Source: Lachnospiraceae bacterium
Lineage (GTDB): Bacteria; Bacillota; Clostridia; Lachnospirales; Lachnospiraceae
Reading direction: 5' to 3'
Length of the DNA stretch: 52,994 nt
Assembly: GCA_016281555.1 (NCBI GenBank)
Contig: JAEEIV010000056.1
Location: forward strand, 1 to 52,994
Shown: in pieces, positions 1-7,499 of the stretch
Layout: each line of letters starts with the position of its first letter
How positions within the stretch are numbered: the first letter of the stretch is position 1
Notes under the pieces: generated by a model
Database searches by the model: none
The model's input: only the letters and a program-made list of their open reading frames with translations
Told to the model about the DNA's origin: nothing
Program-made: the position numbers and the translations under genes

Positions 1-1
1 A

Positions 2-181
2 AAGGTGCTCGGGATCTATGAAGTGCTCGGAATCAAGGAAGCCCGGATCGAACTCGGAACGCTGTTTGAGTTTCAGGAGGAGGGAGAACGTGGCAGGGAA
101 GTCAAAGGCCGGCTCGTCCGGACCGCGCAGCCGCTCACAAGGTTGGACAAGCTCCGTGCAAGAAACGGACAACTACAATGA
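2..181 (+). CDS. tadA: TadA/CpaF pilus ATPase, C-terminal end only
   Basis: The window opens inside this gene. Reading from base 2 gives about 59 codons ending in TGA at 179-181, with no start because the rest lies upstream. The residues run from KVLGIYEVLGIKEARIELGT through LFEFQEEG to LTRLDKLRARNGQLQ. This resembles the tail of CpaF/TadA-type secretion ATPases, where an LF-F segment and a short basic tail follow the ATPase core. The tadB and tadC genes directly downstream support the call. The ATPase would power Flp pilus assembly at the inner face of the membrane. None of its catalytic motifs are in the window, so identity rests on the tail and the context. Confidence 0.7.
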   Translation, partial: KVLGIYEVLGIKEARIELGTLFEFQEEGERGREVKGRLVRTAQPLTRLDKLRARNGQLQ

Positions 182-908
182 ATACAAGCTGTCGGTCCGG
201 GAATGGATCGTGTTTCTCGGAGGGGTGTTCGCCATCGGGGCAGCGGTATCCTATACGTTTTTCGACTCGCTGTTACTCGGTATCCTGCTCGGCATTCCGG
301 TGGTGTTTCTTCTCCGGAAAACCTGGAAAAAGAAAAAGGCGGAAAAGCGGAAACATCTCTTTAAAAGGCAGTTTCTGAACGCGGTCACCTTGCTCGGAGA
401 TTACCTGAAAAGCGGCTATTCTGTGGAAAACGCCGTTGAAAGGTCGGTCCGGGAACTGGAGGAATTATGGGGAGAACAAAGCGACGTGGTGCGGGAGTGG
501 CGGCGCATGGCCGCAGGTCTCCGGACCGCCCGCACGGTAGAGGAACTGTTCCGGGACCTCGGGGACCGGAGCGGCATCGAAGAGGTACGGACGTTTTCGG
601 AACTTTTCGGGATCGTCAAAAGAAGCGGGGGACAATTGTCCTCGGTAGTGCAGAACACGGCTTCACGGCTGACGGAAGCGTTTCAGGTGGAAGAACAGAT
701 TAGGATCGCGACCGCCTCCAGGCGGTTCGAGCAGCGGATCATGAGTGCAATGCCGCCGGCAGTGATTCTGTACGTCCGGTTCGGATCCCCGGAACTGCTG
801 GTTCCGCTGTATACGACCGGATTCGGGAGAGTGATGATGACCGTCTGTCTTCTGTTGTACGCCGGAGCGATCTGGCTTGCGGGACGGATCCTGAAAATCC
901 GGATCTAA
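156..908 (+). CDS. tadB: TadB-like pilus assembly membrane protein (T2SF domain)
   Basis: This is an inner-membrane platform protein of the Tad pilus secretion machine, working with the TadA ATPase and TadC. Two hydrophobic segments follow the start (VFLGGVFAIGAAVSYTFF and LLLGILLGIPVVFLL). A basic stretch and a cytoplasmic type II secretion F-like helical domain come next (LGDYLKSGYSVENAV, VKRSGGQLSSVVQNTASRL), then C-terminal hydrophobic segments. The same frame stays open up to base 18, but those upstream residues are polar and lie over the end of tadA. GTG at 156 gives a start shortly before the first membrane segment and overlaps tadA by 26 bp. No strong Shine-Dalgarno is visible, so the start is uncertain. 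The product from 156 is 250 aa. Confidence 0.8.
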   Translation: MQETDNYNEYKLSVREWIVFLGGVFAIGAAVSYTFFDSLLLGILLGIPVVFLLRKTWKKKKAEKRKHLFKRQFLNAVTLLGDYLKSGYSVENAVERSVRELEELWGEQSDVVREWRRMAAGLRTARTVEELFRDLGDRSGIEEVRTFSELFGIVKRSGGQLSSVVQNTASRLTEAFQVEEQIRIATASRRFEQRIMSAMPPAVILYVRFGSPELLVPLYTTGFGRVMMTVCLLLYAGAIWLAGRILKIRI

Positions 909-921
909 AGGAGAATAAACC

Positions 922-2343
922 ATGATCGTAAGTCTCGTGCTTATGGCCTTGCTGGTGTTCGTGTTTTTGAAGCGGGACCGGGCCGAAGAGGCGTCGCTGA
1001 AAAAACTCGGGAAGAAGCGGAAATTGCCGGCGTGTATCGGCAGTACCGGGCTCATGCTTTACCGGGTCGGGAAGGGACTGCTTCTTAGGATCCGGAAATT
1101 GCCCGAAGAAGAGAAACCGAGACTTCTGGCCACGGAAGAGGAAAAGAAGGCGGAACGCGCGAATCTGTTCGGCGGAATCTATCTGCTTCTGGTGCTCGGG
1201 GCGCTGGCGGGGTTCGTGCTCGGACTCGTATCACAAAAAGACGGCACGGTGACGGAATTGAAGCGGCCGGCGTTCGGGGAAACCCGTACGGTGAATCTGA
1301 TCGCGTCCCGGGAGGGCTCCGAGGAAGAAGTGGCGGTGGAAGTGGCCGGGAGAGAACCCGGTGAGGATGAAATGGATGCGGTGTTCGAGGAAGCGTTCCA
1401 GGAGGCGAAAGAGACCTGGCTGAACGGAAACCCGGATTTTTCTGAGGTTCGGTCCGGTCTGAACTTCGTCCGGGAAGACGAAAAGGGCATCGTTTACCGG
1501 TTCCGGAGCATGGATCCGGAAAAACTGACCGATTACGGGACGATCCTGGCCGAAGACATTCCGGAGAGCGGCGAAACGGTTCCGGTGGAAGTGACCTTGT
1601 CTTATGGCGGATATGAGAAAACGTTTTCGTTTACGGTTTGTCTTCTTCCGCCTGCCGGGCAGGAGGAAAACGACGTACTCCAGGCCGCGATCGAGAATGC
1701 GGATGCCGAGGGACGGAGCAATGAAACGATGAAACTCCCGGATACGGCAGGCGGTGAGACCGTTGCGTTTTCGAAAAAAAGCCTGTCGCCGTATACGGTA
1801 CTCGGACTCACAGCGGTCCTTGCGCTCGTGCTTGCCTTTCTGCCGCGTTCCAAAGAAAAAGCGGAGCTGAAGCGAAGAGACGAAGAACTGGCATTTTCCT
1901 ATGCAAAGGCGGTGACGGGTCTGACGGCGTACATCGGTGCGGGAATGAGCATCCGCATGGCGTGGCAGAGAATGGTCGAGACATATCGTGAGGAAGTGGC
2001 GAAACACAAAAGGGAACGGGAATACGTTTACGAAGAGATGCTGCTTTCCGCCAATGAGATGGCGAGCGGCGTTTCGGAAGAGGAGGCGTACGTCCGGTTC
2101 GGCAGACGTCTCGGGCAGCACCGGTATCTGAAACTCGGAAACCTATTGTCGCAGAATCTGCGGCAGGGGATCTCGGGACTCGGGAAGGCGCTGGAAGCCG
2201 AGAGCAGTGAGGCATTGGAGGAACGGAAACAGCTGGCGATAAAAAAGGGGGAGGAGGCCGGCACCAAACTGCTGGCGCCGATGATGATCATGCTCGGCAT
2301 CGTGCTCCTCGTGCTGGTCGTTCCGGCATTCATGATGTTTTGA
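922..2343 (+). CDS. tadC: TadC-like pilus assembly protein with large extracytoplasmic insert
   Basis: Second T2SF-type platform protein of the Tad pilus, 473 aa, starting 14 bp after tadB with an AAAGGAG ribosome site. Transmembrane segments are visible at about residues 2-17, 84-104, 291-308 and at the C-terminus (MMIMLGIVLLVLVVPAFMMF). The T2SF helical domain lies at about 310-450 (AYIGAGMSIRMAWQRMV, LLSQNLRQGISGLGKALE). Between the second and third membrane segments sits an acidic insert of about 185 residues, which should face outside. TadC proteins are usually around 300 aa, so the insert explains the extra length. Its role is unknown; contact with pilin or peptidoglycan is a guess. Confidence 0.8.
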   Translation: MIVSLVLMALLVFVFLKRDRAEEASLKKLGKKRKLPACIGSTGLMLYRVGKGLLLRIRKLPEEEKPRLLATEEEKKAERANLFGGIYLLLVLGALAGFVLGLVSQKDGTVTELKRPAFGETRTVNLIASREGSEEEVAVEVAGREPGEDEMDAVFEEAFQEAKETWLNGNPDFSEVRSGLNFVREDEKGIVYRFRSMDPEKLTDYGTILAEDIPESGETVPVEVTLSYGGYEKTFSFTVCLLPPAGQEENDVLQAAIENADAEGRSNETMKLPDTAGGETVAFSKKSLSPYTVLGLTAVLALVLAFLPRSKEKAELKRRDEELAFSYAKAVTGLTAYIGAGMSIRMAWQRMVETYREEVAKHKREREYVYEEMLLSANEMASGVSEEEAYVRFGRRLGQHRYLKLGNLLSQNLRQGISGLGKALEAESSEALEERKQLAIKKGEEAGTKLLAPMMIMLGIVLLVLVVPAFMMF

Positions 2344-2355
2344 AAGGAGAAATCA

Positions 2356-2544
2356 ATGAAAATGGCAGCATTATGGAAAAAAACCAAAGAAAAACTGATG
2401 GACGATCAGGGGATCGGCACGGTGGAAATCATCCTGATCCTGGTCGTACTCATTGCCCTGGTACTGATTTTCAAAGATCAGATCCTCGGGCTGGCACAGT
2501 CGATTTTCAGGCAGATCAATAAATCGGTCAAAGGGGTGTATTGA
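2356..2544 (+). CDS. flp: Flp-type major pilin (Flp1-like)
   Basis: A 62-residue pilin, the likely structural subunit of the Tad pilus. It has a short charged leader ending in DDQG, then a hydrophobic helix (IGTVEIILILVVLIALVLIF) and a short polar tail. The Gly before the helix with Glu at mature position 5 matches the class IV prepilin cleavage rule (cut after G, E at +5). The prepilin peptidase at 5094-5522 in the same operon would do the cutting. The ATG at 2356 follows an AAGGAG site at 2343-2348. The stop codon overlaps the next ATG by one base (TGATG), suggesting translational coupling. Confidence 0.85.
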   Translation: MKMAALWKKTKEKLMDDQGIGTVEIILILVVLIALVLIFKDQILGLAQSIFRQINKSVKGVY

Positions 2545-4109
2545 TGAAAAAAGGCGCCATTACCGTATTCCTGGCCATGTCATTGCCGGTCATTCTGGTC
2601 CTTTTGTTTACGCTGATCGAGTCCGCGAGGAGCGCGGGGATCAGAGCCGTCACGAAGGCTTCAGGCAATGCCGCGATGAACAGCCTGTTCGGCGCATACA
2701 ACCGGACGCTGTTCGACGAGTACGGGCTGCTGTTTCTGGACGGCGGATACGGAGGGGGCCTGGTAAACTTTGATTCGGTGGAAAATGAATTCATCGACTG
2801 CTTCAATCGCAATGAAGTCGGAGGGAATCTGCTTCTTGGCGGCTCGTTTTTCCCGGTAACGGTCACGGATGCCCAGGTCACGGACCTGGTGACCGCGACG
2901 GATTACAATGGAGAAGTGTTCATACGATCCGCACTGGACTATTTCAAGTTCGACCTCGCGGGCGAATTGCTGGACAGCGTGAAAGAATGCGTTCTGGGAA
3001 TGAAAGAGGGCGAGCAGGCCAAGGAGAAGAGTGATTCAGACGCCGGTATTCTGGACGGAACGGACTGGAGCCGGTACCCGGTCGGGTCCACTGCAATGAG
3101 CGTTTTGCCGTCGACAGTCACAATGGGTCTCGTCAGTGTGAGCGGACGGGTCGCCTTTACGAGCGATTCGCCGTCGGGAGACGGACAGGAACGCATCGAC
3201 GACAAAAAACTGAAATCAAATCTGAAGGACAGCGCCATTGGCAGTATGGAACGGTCGAAGGCAAAAGGCTGGCTCAGTCTGGTCCTTCCGTCCCAGGTAA
3301 CGGTCTCGGAGTATGAGATGAAGTCGGAGGATCTTCCGTCAGAAGTCGCGGTCGATGACCGGGAGACGGAACGGTACACTTCCATTCTGGAGGATGGACT
3401 GAAGCGGATCACGTTCTGTGAGTATCTGTTGCAGCATTTTTCCAATTACAGCAATGAAAACGCTTCCGAAGGCCCTGCGTATGAGGTGGAATACATTCTT
3501 TTCGGGAATCAAAAGGACCGGAAGAATTTCGAGACGGTCCTGAACCGGATCATGTGGATCCGGGAAGGGATGAACCTCGTCTATCTTCTGACCTCCGAGA
3601 AGCGGCAGGAGGCCAAAGCGGCGGCGACGGCGCTCGTCGGCTGGACAGGAAACGCGATCATCATTGAATTGACGACGGGAGCGCTTCTGGCCGCATGGGC
3701 CTACGCAGAATCGATCATGGACGTCCGGGCGCTGCTCCGGAAGAAACGGGTCGCGTTTTTTAAGACGGACGACTCCTGGACACTTTCGTTCAGCGGGATC
3801 AAGAACCTTCTGGCAGGAGGGGAGGAAGCGGAGAAAGAGTCGAAATACGGCTTGTGTTACGAGGATTATTTGCGGATTTTCTTATACGTTTCCGACATTC
3901 ACAAAGGGGCGTACCGGGCAATGGACTTGATTCAGGATCATATGCAGCGGAGATCGGAGCAGTTTTTGATGGCGTCGCAGATCTATGCGGCGGAGATCAC
4001 GGTGGAAGCCTATGCAAGAGAATTGTTCACGATGCTTCCCCTGTTTCGGAGGAACCGGCTGGTTCTGAACGGATATTACTTTGAGGAACGGTTTTCAGAA
4101 GTTTATTAG
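2544..4109 (+). CDS. DUF5702 family Tad-locus membrane-anchored protein
   Basis: This 521-aa protein matches the DUF5702 family typical of clostridial Tad loci. It begins with a pilin-like hydrophobic anchor (KGAITVFLAMSLPVILVLLF) and continues as a long mostly polar region, with a second hydrophobic stretch near residues 375-395. The N-terminus resembles TadE/TadG proteins, but Phe stands where prepilins have Glu at +5, so peptidase processing is doubtful. The region after the anchor (SLFGAYNRTLFDEYGLLFLD) is characteristic of the family. ATG at 2544 overlaps the flp stop by one base. The function is unknown; a minor pilin or pilus-base component is the likely role. Confidence 0.75.
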   Translation: MKKGAITVFLAMSLPVILVLLFTLIESARSAGIRAVTKASGNAAMNSLFGAYNRTLFDEYGLLFLDGGYGGGLVNFDSVENEFIDCFNRNEVGGNLLLGGSFFPVTVTDAQVTDLVTATDYNGEVFIRSALDYFKFDLAGELLDSVKECVLGMKEGEQAKEKSDSDAGILDGTDWSRYPVGSTAMSVLPSTVTMGLVSVSGRVAFTSDSPSGDGQERIDDKKLKSNLKDSAIGSMERSKAKGWLSLVLPSQVTVSEYEMKSEDLPSEVAVDDRETERYTSILEDGLKRITFCEYLLQHFSNYSNENASEGPAYEVEYILFGNQKDRKNFETVLNRIMWIREGMNLVYLLTSEKRQEAKAAATALVGWTGNAIIIELTTGALLAAWAYAESIMDVRALLRKKRVAFFKTDDSWTLSFSGIKNLLAGGEEAEKESKYGLCYEDYLRIFLYVSDIHKGAYRAMDLIQDHMQRRSEQFLMASQIYAAEITVEAYARELFTMLPLFRRNRLVLNGYYFEERFSEVY

Positions 4110-4116
4110 TCAGTGA

Positions 4117-4293
4117 AGAAAGAGCGCGGAAAGAAGCGTTTCCCTGCATTCCCAAAAACAGCAATCTCCCAAATTGCGGTGAACAAGTCATAAAAGAGTC
4201 ATGACAACCCTACAATTTCATACAATTGAATATCCCCCGACAGCCAACCCGGGCTGTCAAAGGCAGGGAAATGCTTCTTCACGCGCTCTTTCT
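4117..4293. repeat. 31-bp imperfect inverted repeat flanking a 115-bp segment
   Basis: The left arm is 4117-4147 and the right arm 4263-4293. The reverse complement of the right arm matches the left at 28 of 31 positions. The 115-bp interior is AT-richer than its surroundings and contains a smaller hairpin, GACAGCC/GGCTGTC at 4239-4258. The right arm lies inside the N-terminal coding region of the TadE-like gene. The structure could be a miniature inverted-repeat element or an invertible segment. No transposase, invertase or target-site duplication is visible in the window. Confidence 0.7.
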
Positions 4294-5094
4294 CCCAAAG
4301 GCAGCCTGACGGTGGAAACGGCATTGGCGCTTCCTTTGGTGCTGGCGGTATTGTTGGCGCTGCTCCAGCTCATCACGGCCTCGGTGTTTCAATCACGGCT
4401 CCAGACCGCGATGAGCCGGGTGGGGCGCCGCCTCTCCTATTACTATTATGCGGTGGAAGAGCTCAAGGGAGAGGAAGAACGGACGCTTCTTTCTTCGCTC
4501 GTCGAGGGCGCGATCTTTCTGGCGGCCTCCGAGACGGTCATTAAGGGGCTGGTGCTGGATGAACTGAAGGGAGACGAAACCGCCAAGTATCTGGTCGAAG
4601 GCGGAAAAGACGGGATCTCGTTTTTGCTCAGTCATTATGATCAATCAGAAGAAACGATTTACATTACCGCGAGTTATACCGTCCGGATCCCGTTTCTGTC
4701 CCTGCTGCCGGGCGTTCCCGTGTATCAGGGGACGGCGCACCGCGTCTGGACCGGCCGGGCAATGCAGGAAAGTACGGAGGAGGAACTCGTTTACGTAACG
4801 GAAGAGAGCAAGGTGTATCATACCCATCTCTCTTGCGGAAGCTTGTCGCTTCAGGTGAAGGAGATATTGAAGGCCGCGCTTTCGTCGGCGAGAAACTCGT
4901 CGGGGGAAATCTACAGGGCGTGTGAATTTTGCGGTAACGGCAGCGGCGACCGGGTATATATCTCGGTATACGGGAACCGGTACCATTACGACCGGAATTG
5001 CTCGGGGCTGAAGCGGACCGTGAGTACGATCCCGAAGTCACAGATCGGGGACCGTACGCTTTGCAAGCGGTGTGCGAAAAAGAGTGGACAATAA
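4201..5094 (+). CDS. TadE-like minor pilin with C-terminal Cys motifs
   Basis: A TadE/TadG-type pseudopilin of 297 aa. The pseudopilin signature KGSLTVETALALPLVLAVLL begins near residue 33 (Gly before the helix, Glu at +5) and suits cleavage by the downstream prepilin peptidase. The C-terminal half is unusual: it holds two copies of a motif with Tyr-His, a Cys and a Cys-x2-Cys pair (YHTHLSCGSL then CEFCG; YHYDRNCSGLK then CKRCAKK). These could bind a metal or form disulfides. The residues before KGSLTVE derive from the inverted-repeat segment and are unlike a normal short leader. ATG 4201 is the only good start in frame. The stop overlaps the next ATG by one base (TAATG). Confidence 0.7.
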   Translation: MTTLQFHTIEYPPTANPGCQRQGNASSRALSPKGSLTVETALALPLVLAVLLALLQLITASVFQSRLQTAMSRVGRRLSYYYYAVEELKGEEERTLLSSLVEGAIFLAASETVIKGLVLDELKGDETAKYLVEGGKDGISFLLSHYDQSEETIYITASYTVRIPFLSLLPGVPVYQGTAHRVWTGRAMQESTEEELVYVTEESKVYHTHLSCGSLSLQVKEILKAALSSARNSSGEIYRACEFCGNGSGDRVYISVYGNRYHYDRNCSGLKRTVSTIPKSQIGDRTLCKRCAKKSGQ

Positions 5095-5522
5095 TGAGCG
5101 TGATCAAAGGTCTTACAGCAGTGATTTTATTTCTTCCGTGCGTCGTGACCGACATCCGGAAAAAGAGCGTGTCGGTATGGCACCTTCTGGCGACGGGCAT
5201 TGCCGGAGCGGCATTTTCCCTGATCCTGGGCGACGTGCCGTGGTGGTCCGTCCCGGCCGGGATCCTGCTCGGGGGCGCATTTCTTCTGCTGACCAAAATC
5301 ACGCGGGGAGCCATCGGATACGGAGACGGGACAATGATCGCATTTCTCGGCGCATGGTTCGGCCTGGGACAGACGTTGTCGCTGCTGCTCATGGCGTTGA
5401 TCCTCGCAGCCGTTTGGGGCGGGATCTGCCTGTTCAGAAAGAAGGGCAGAAAGTGCAGGATCCCGTTTGCGCCGTTTCTCGCGGCGGGTGCGGCGGTGAA
5501 CGTGGTCGCAATGCTTTTTTGA
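5094..5522 (+). CDS. Prepilin peptidase (A24 aspartic protease, short form)
   Basis: A small polytopic A24-family aspartic protease of 142 aa, lacking the N-terminal methylase domain of full PilD enzymes. The two catalytic aspartates are visible: D20 in VVTDIRKKSV after the first membrane helix and D78 in GYGDG, the GxGD signature. Four or five further hydrophobic helices follow. It should process Flp pilin and the TadE-like proteins of this operon by cutting after Gly. The ATG at 5094 overlaps the preceding stop by one base; an earlier in-frame opening would run through the TadE gene and is rejected. Confidence 0.88.
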   Translation: MSVIKGLTAVILFLPCVVTDIRKKSVSVWHLLATGIAGAAFSLILGDVPWWSVPAGILLGGAFLLLTKITRGAIGYGDGTMIAFLGAWFGLGQTLSLLLMALILAAVWGGICLFRKKGRKCRIPFAPFLAAGAAVNVVAMLF

Positions 5523-5532
5523 GGAGATCGGT

Positions 5533-6057
5533 ATGCGTTACAAGAGAAAAAGCGGGTCATTGACGGTGGAAGCGACGTTGGTGCTCGGATTCGTGCTGCT
5601 TCTGTTTCTGGCAGTGTTTTATGAGGCGTTCTACCTTCACGACCGGGCGGTCCTTCGGGAAACGGCCTCATACTATGCCGAAGCCATGCGCCATATGGCA
5701 GAAGAGCCGGTAGACATTGCCGGAAGGTTGGAAGCATGGAGGCTGGAGGAGCAGAACATTTTCAGGTCGAACGGATATGCGGGGCAGAAGGATCCCGGCG
5801 CCGTGGAGACGGAATTCCGGCAGGTGGCGGGACAAAGGATGCTGATGTCGGATGTCAAAGGGGCAAAGGCGGTATTTGACGGAAGAAAGATCCGCCTGAG
5901 CTATTCCGCAGAGTTTCGATTGCTCAGTAATTCGTTCGTTTCGGCAGTGACCGGCATTTCGTCTGTCTGGGAGGACGAGATCGGGATTGAGCTCAAAATG
6001 GATCCGGAAGAATTCATCCGGCTGTGCCGGGGCGTGATTTGGAGGAAGAAGGAATGA
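5533..6057 (+). CDS. TadE-like minor pilin
   Basis: A second, shorter TadE-like protein of 174 aa. The N-terminus carries SGSLTVEATLVLGFVLLLFL, a pseudopilin helix with Gly at -1 and Glu at +5, preceded by a short basic leader. The rest is a soluble, probably extracytoplasmic domain without cysteine motifs. It starts 11 bp after the peptidase gene with a GAGGAGA site. It probably forms part of the pilus tip or base with the larger TadE-like protein at 4201-5094. Its last four bases overlap the next start (ATGA). Confidence 0.78.
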   Translation: MRYKRKSGSLTVEATLVLGFVLLLFLAVFYEAFYLHDRAVLRETASYYAEAMRHMAEEPVDIAGRLEAWRLEEQNIFRSNGYAGQKDPGAVETEFRQVAGQRMLMSDVKGAKAVFDGRKIRLSYSAEFRLLSNSFVSAVTGISSVWEDEIGIELKMDPEEFIRLCRGVIWRKKE

Positions 6058-6947
6058 AGGACAATTACATTCAGGAAGGAAAATATTCGTTTCTCAGAAT
6101 CGAGGCGGACAAGGATGCCGACGACGGGTTCGAAGTGCGGATGATCACAAACAATCAGCCGGAAACGCTTTTGAAAATGGTGGTGAGCCGGGAAGGCGGA
6201 CAGACCTTTTTCGATTATAATGTTACCGGACTGTCTTCTCTGGCATCTGTGGAAGACGAGGCGTCCACTTATCTTTTCTCCGTCGTTTCCGGGCTGGAGA
6301 AGCTGGGGGAGATCTTGCCGGAGTATCTTTTGTCAGCAGATGCACTCAGTCTGGAGGCGGAGCACGTTTTCGTCCGGAAGGAAACGGGACAGGTCTATTT
6401 TTGCTATCTCCCCGGGAAGCAGGAGCCGTTTCAGGTCTCCCTCCGGACGCTGATGGAGTTTTTCATGAAGTATTCTGCGCCTTCCGATCCGGAAGAAGTG
6501 CTGCTTTTGTACGGGCTGTATCAAAAAAGCCGGGAGGAAAACGTTCAGCCGGGATCTTTGGCGGAATTCTGGAGAGAAAAGAAGAATGCCCGGAGTGAAA
6601 AGAAGGACTTACCCGTAATCGAAGAGCCGGAAGTGGCGTTTCCGGACGAGGAGATCTATGCGGAGCTCGGGCTGGAAAAACCGAAGAAACCCGTAAGAAC
6701 ATTGCTTCAGGAATCCGAAAAACCGCCCGTACGGACGGAGATTCCGGTCCGGGCGGCGGAGAAGGAAAAGAAACTGCCGTTTCAATGGCCATGGAAAAAG
6801 GAAAAGGAAGCAGAGCCGTCCGAAGAGTCGAAAGAAGCGCCGAAAACCCTTTCGGAAAAACTCAAGAATCTCTGGAAGCATCATAAAGGAGAAATCGCTG
6901 TGGCAGCGGTCGTGGTGGTCGGAGCCGTACTGATTTTGCTTCGATAA
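6054..6947 (+). CDS. DUF6382 domain protein with C-terminal membrane anchor
   Basis: A 297-aa protein whose N-terminal region of about 160 residues (YSFLRIEADKD, FFDYNVTGLSSLASV, CYLPGKQEPF) looks like DUF6382, a domain found in clostridial Tad operons. A charged Lys/Glu-rich linker follows, then a single C-terminal hydrophobic helix (AVAAVVVVGAVLILL). Family members I know of often end in an FHA phosphopeptide-binding domain; none is evident here. It would sit on the cytoplasmic side, tethered by its tail. ATG 6054 overlaps the previous gene by 4 bp and follows GGAGGAAG. It closes the pilus operon. Confidence 0.7.
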   Translation: MKDNYIQEGKYSFLRIEADKDADDGFEVRMITNNQPETLLKMVVSREGGQTFFDYNVTGLSSLASVEDEASTYLFSVVSGLEKLGEILPEYLLSADALSLEAEHVFVRKETGQVYFCYLPGKQEPFQVSLRTLMEFFMKYSAPSDPEEVLLLYGLYQKSREENVQPGSLAEFWREKKNARSEKKDLPVIEEPEVAFPDEEIYAELGLEKPKKPVRTLLQESEKPPVRTEIPVRAAEKEKKLPFQWPWKKEKEAEPSEESKEAPKTLSEKLKNLWKHHKGEIAVAAVVVVGAVLILLR

Positions 6948-6991
6948 AGCCTGTAAAGTGGGAGAACCACGCCGAAACCGGCGCTGCAGAC

Positions 6992-7019
6992 TTGATTTTT
7001 TCGCCTTCTCAGGTATAAT
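6992..7019 (+). promoter_or_regulatory. sigma-A-type promoter for the HIT gene
   Basis: The -35 box is TTGATT at 6992-6997 and the -10 box is TATAAT at 7014-7019, with a 16-bp spacer. It lies between the end of the pilus operon and the HIT gene, about 60 bp ahead of the start. Confidence 0.75.
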
Positions 7020-7077
7020 AGTGGGTGTCGGGAGGATCCCGTCATACCATTTCAAGTACTGAAGGACGGTGCAGAGT

Positions 7078-7479
7078 ATGGATGATTGCATTTTTTGTAG
7101 AATCGTAAACGGAGAGATTCCGTCCATGCGTGTTTATGAGGACGAGGATTGCATTGCCATCATGGACATCAATCCCGCCACGCCCGGTCATACCCTCGTG
7201 ATTCCGAGGAAGCATTATGCGGATCTGACGGAGATGGATGAGGAAACGGCAGGCAAGCTGCTCATGGTGGCGAAGCGGATCGGGATCCGCCAGAAAGAGG
7301 CGCTCGGTGCAGACGGCTTCAACGTGGTGCAGAATAACGGTCGCGCCGCCGGTCAGACGGTGCTGCATTTCCACATTCACGTGATCCCGCGGTATGCGCA
7401 CGGCCCGCAGATGGTGGTCTGGGAACCGACGCAGCCCACGACGGAGCAGCTCGCGGAAATCTGCGAAAAGTTAAAATGA
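7078..7479 (+). CDS. HIT family nucleotide hydrolase (Hint type)
   Basis: A 133-aa histidine-triad protein that hydrolyses purine nucleoside phosphoramidates or related adducts in the cytoplasm. The N-terminal CIFCRIVNGEIPS segment and the HIT signature HFHIHVIPRY (H97, H99, H101, with H99 the expected nucleophile) are clear, and the length is normal. Two starts are possible: GTG 7069 and ATG 7078. The ATG is chosen because MDDCIFC is the usual N-terminus and AAGGA at 7062-7066 lies at acceptable distance. It has its own promoter, and the DUF1538 gene follows after 20 bp. Confidence 0.9.
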   Translation: MDDCIFCRIVNGEIPSMRVYEDEDCIAIMDINPATPGHTLVIPRKHYADLTEMDEETAGKLLMVAKRIGIRQKEALGADGFNVVQNNGRAAGQTVLHFHIHVIPRYAHGPQMVVWEPTQPTTEQLAEICEKLK

Positions 7480-7499
7480 CAGACTGATCGCAGGGCGAG

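Noticed and set aside
18-155. Upstream extension of tadB to base 18
   Set aside because: These codons lie over the end of tadA in another frame and encode Arg/Ser-rich residues unlike a TadB N-terminus.
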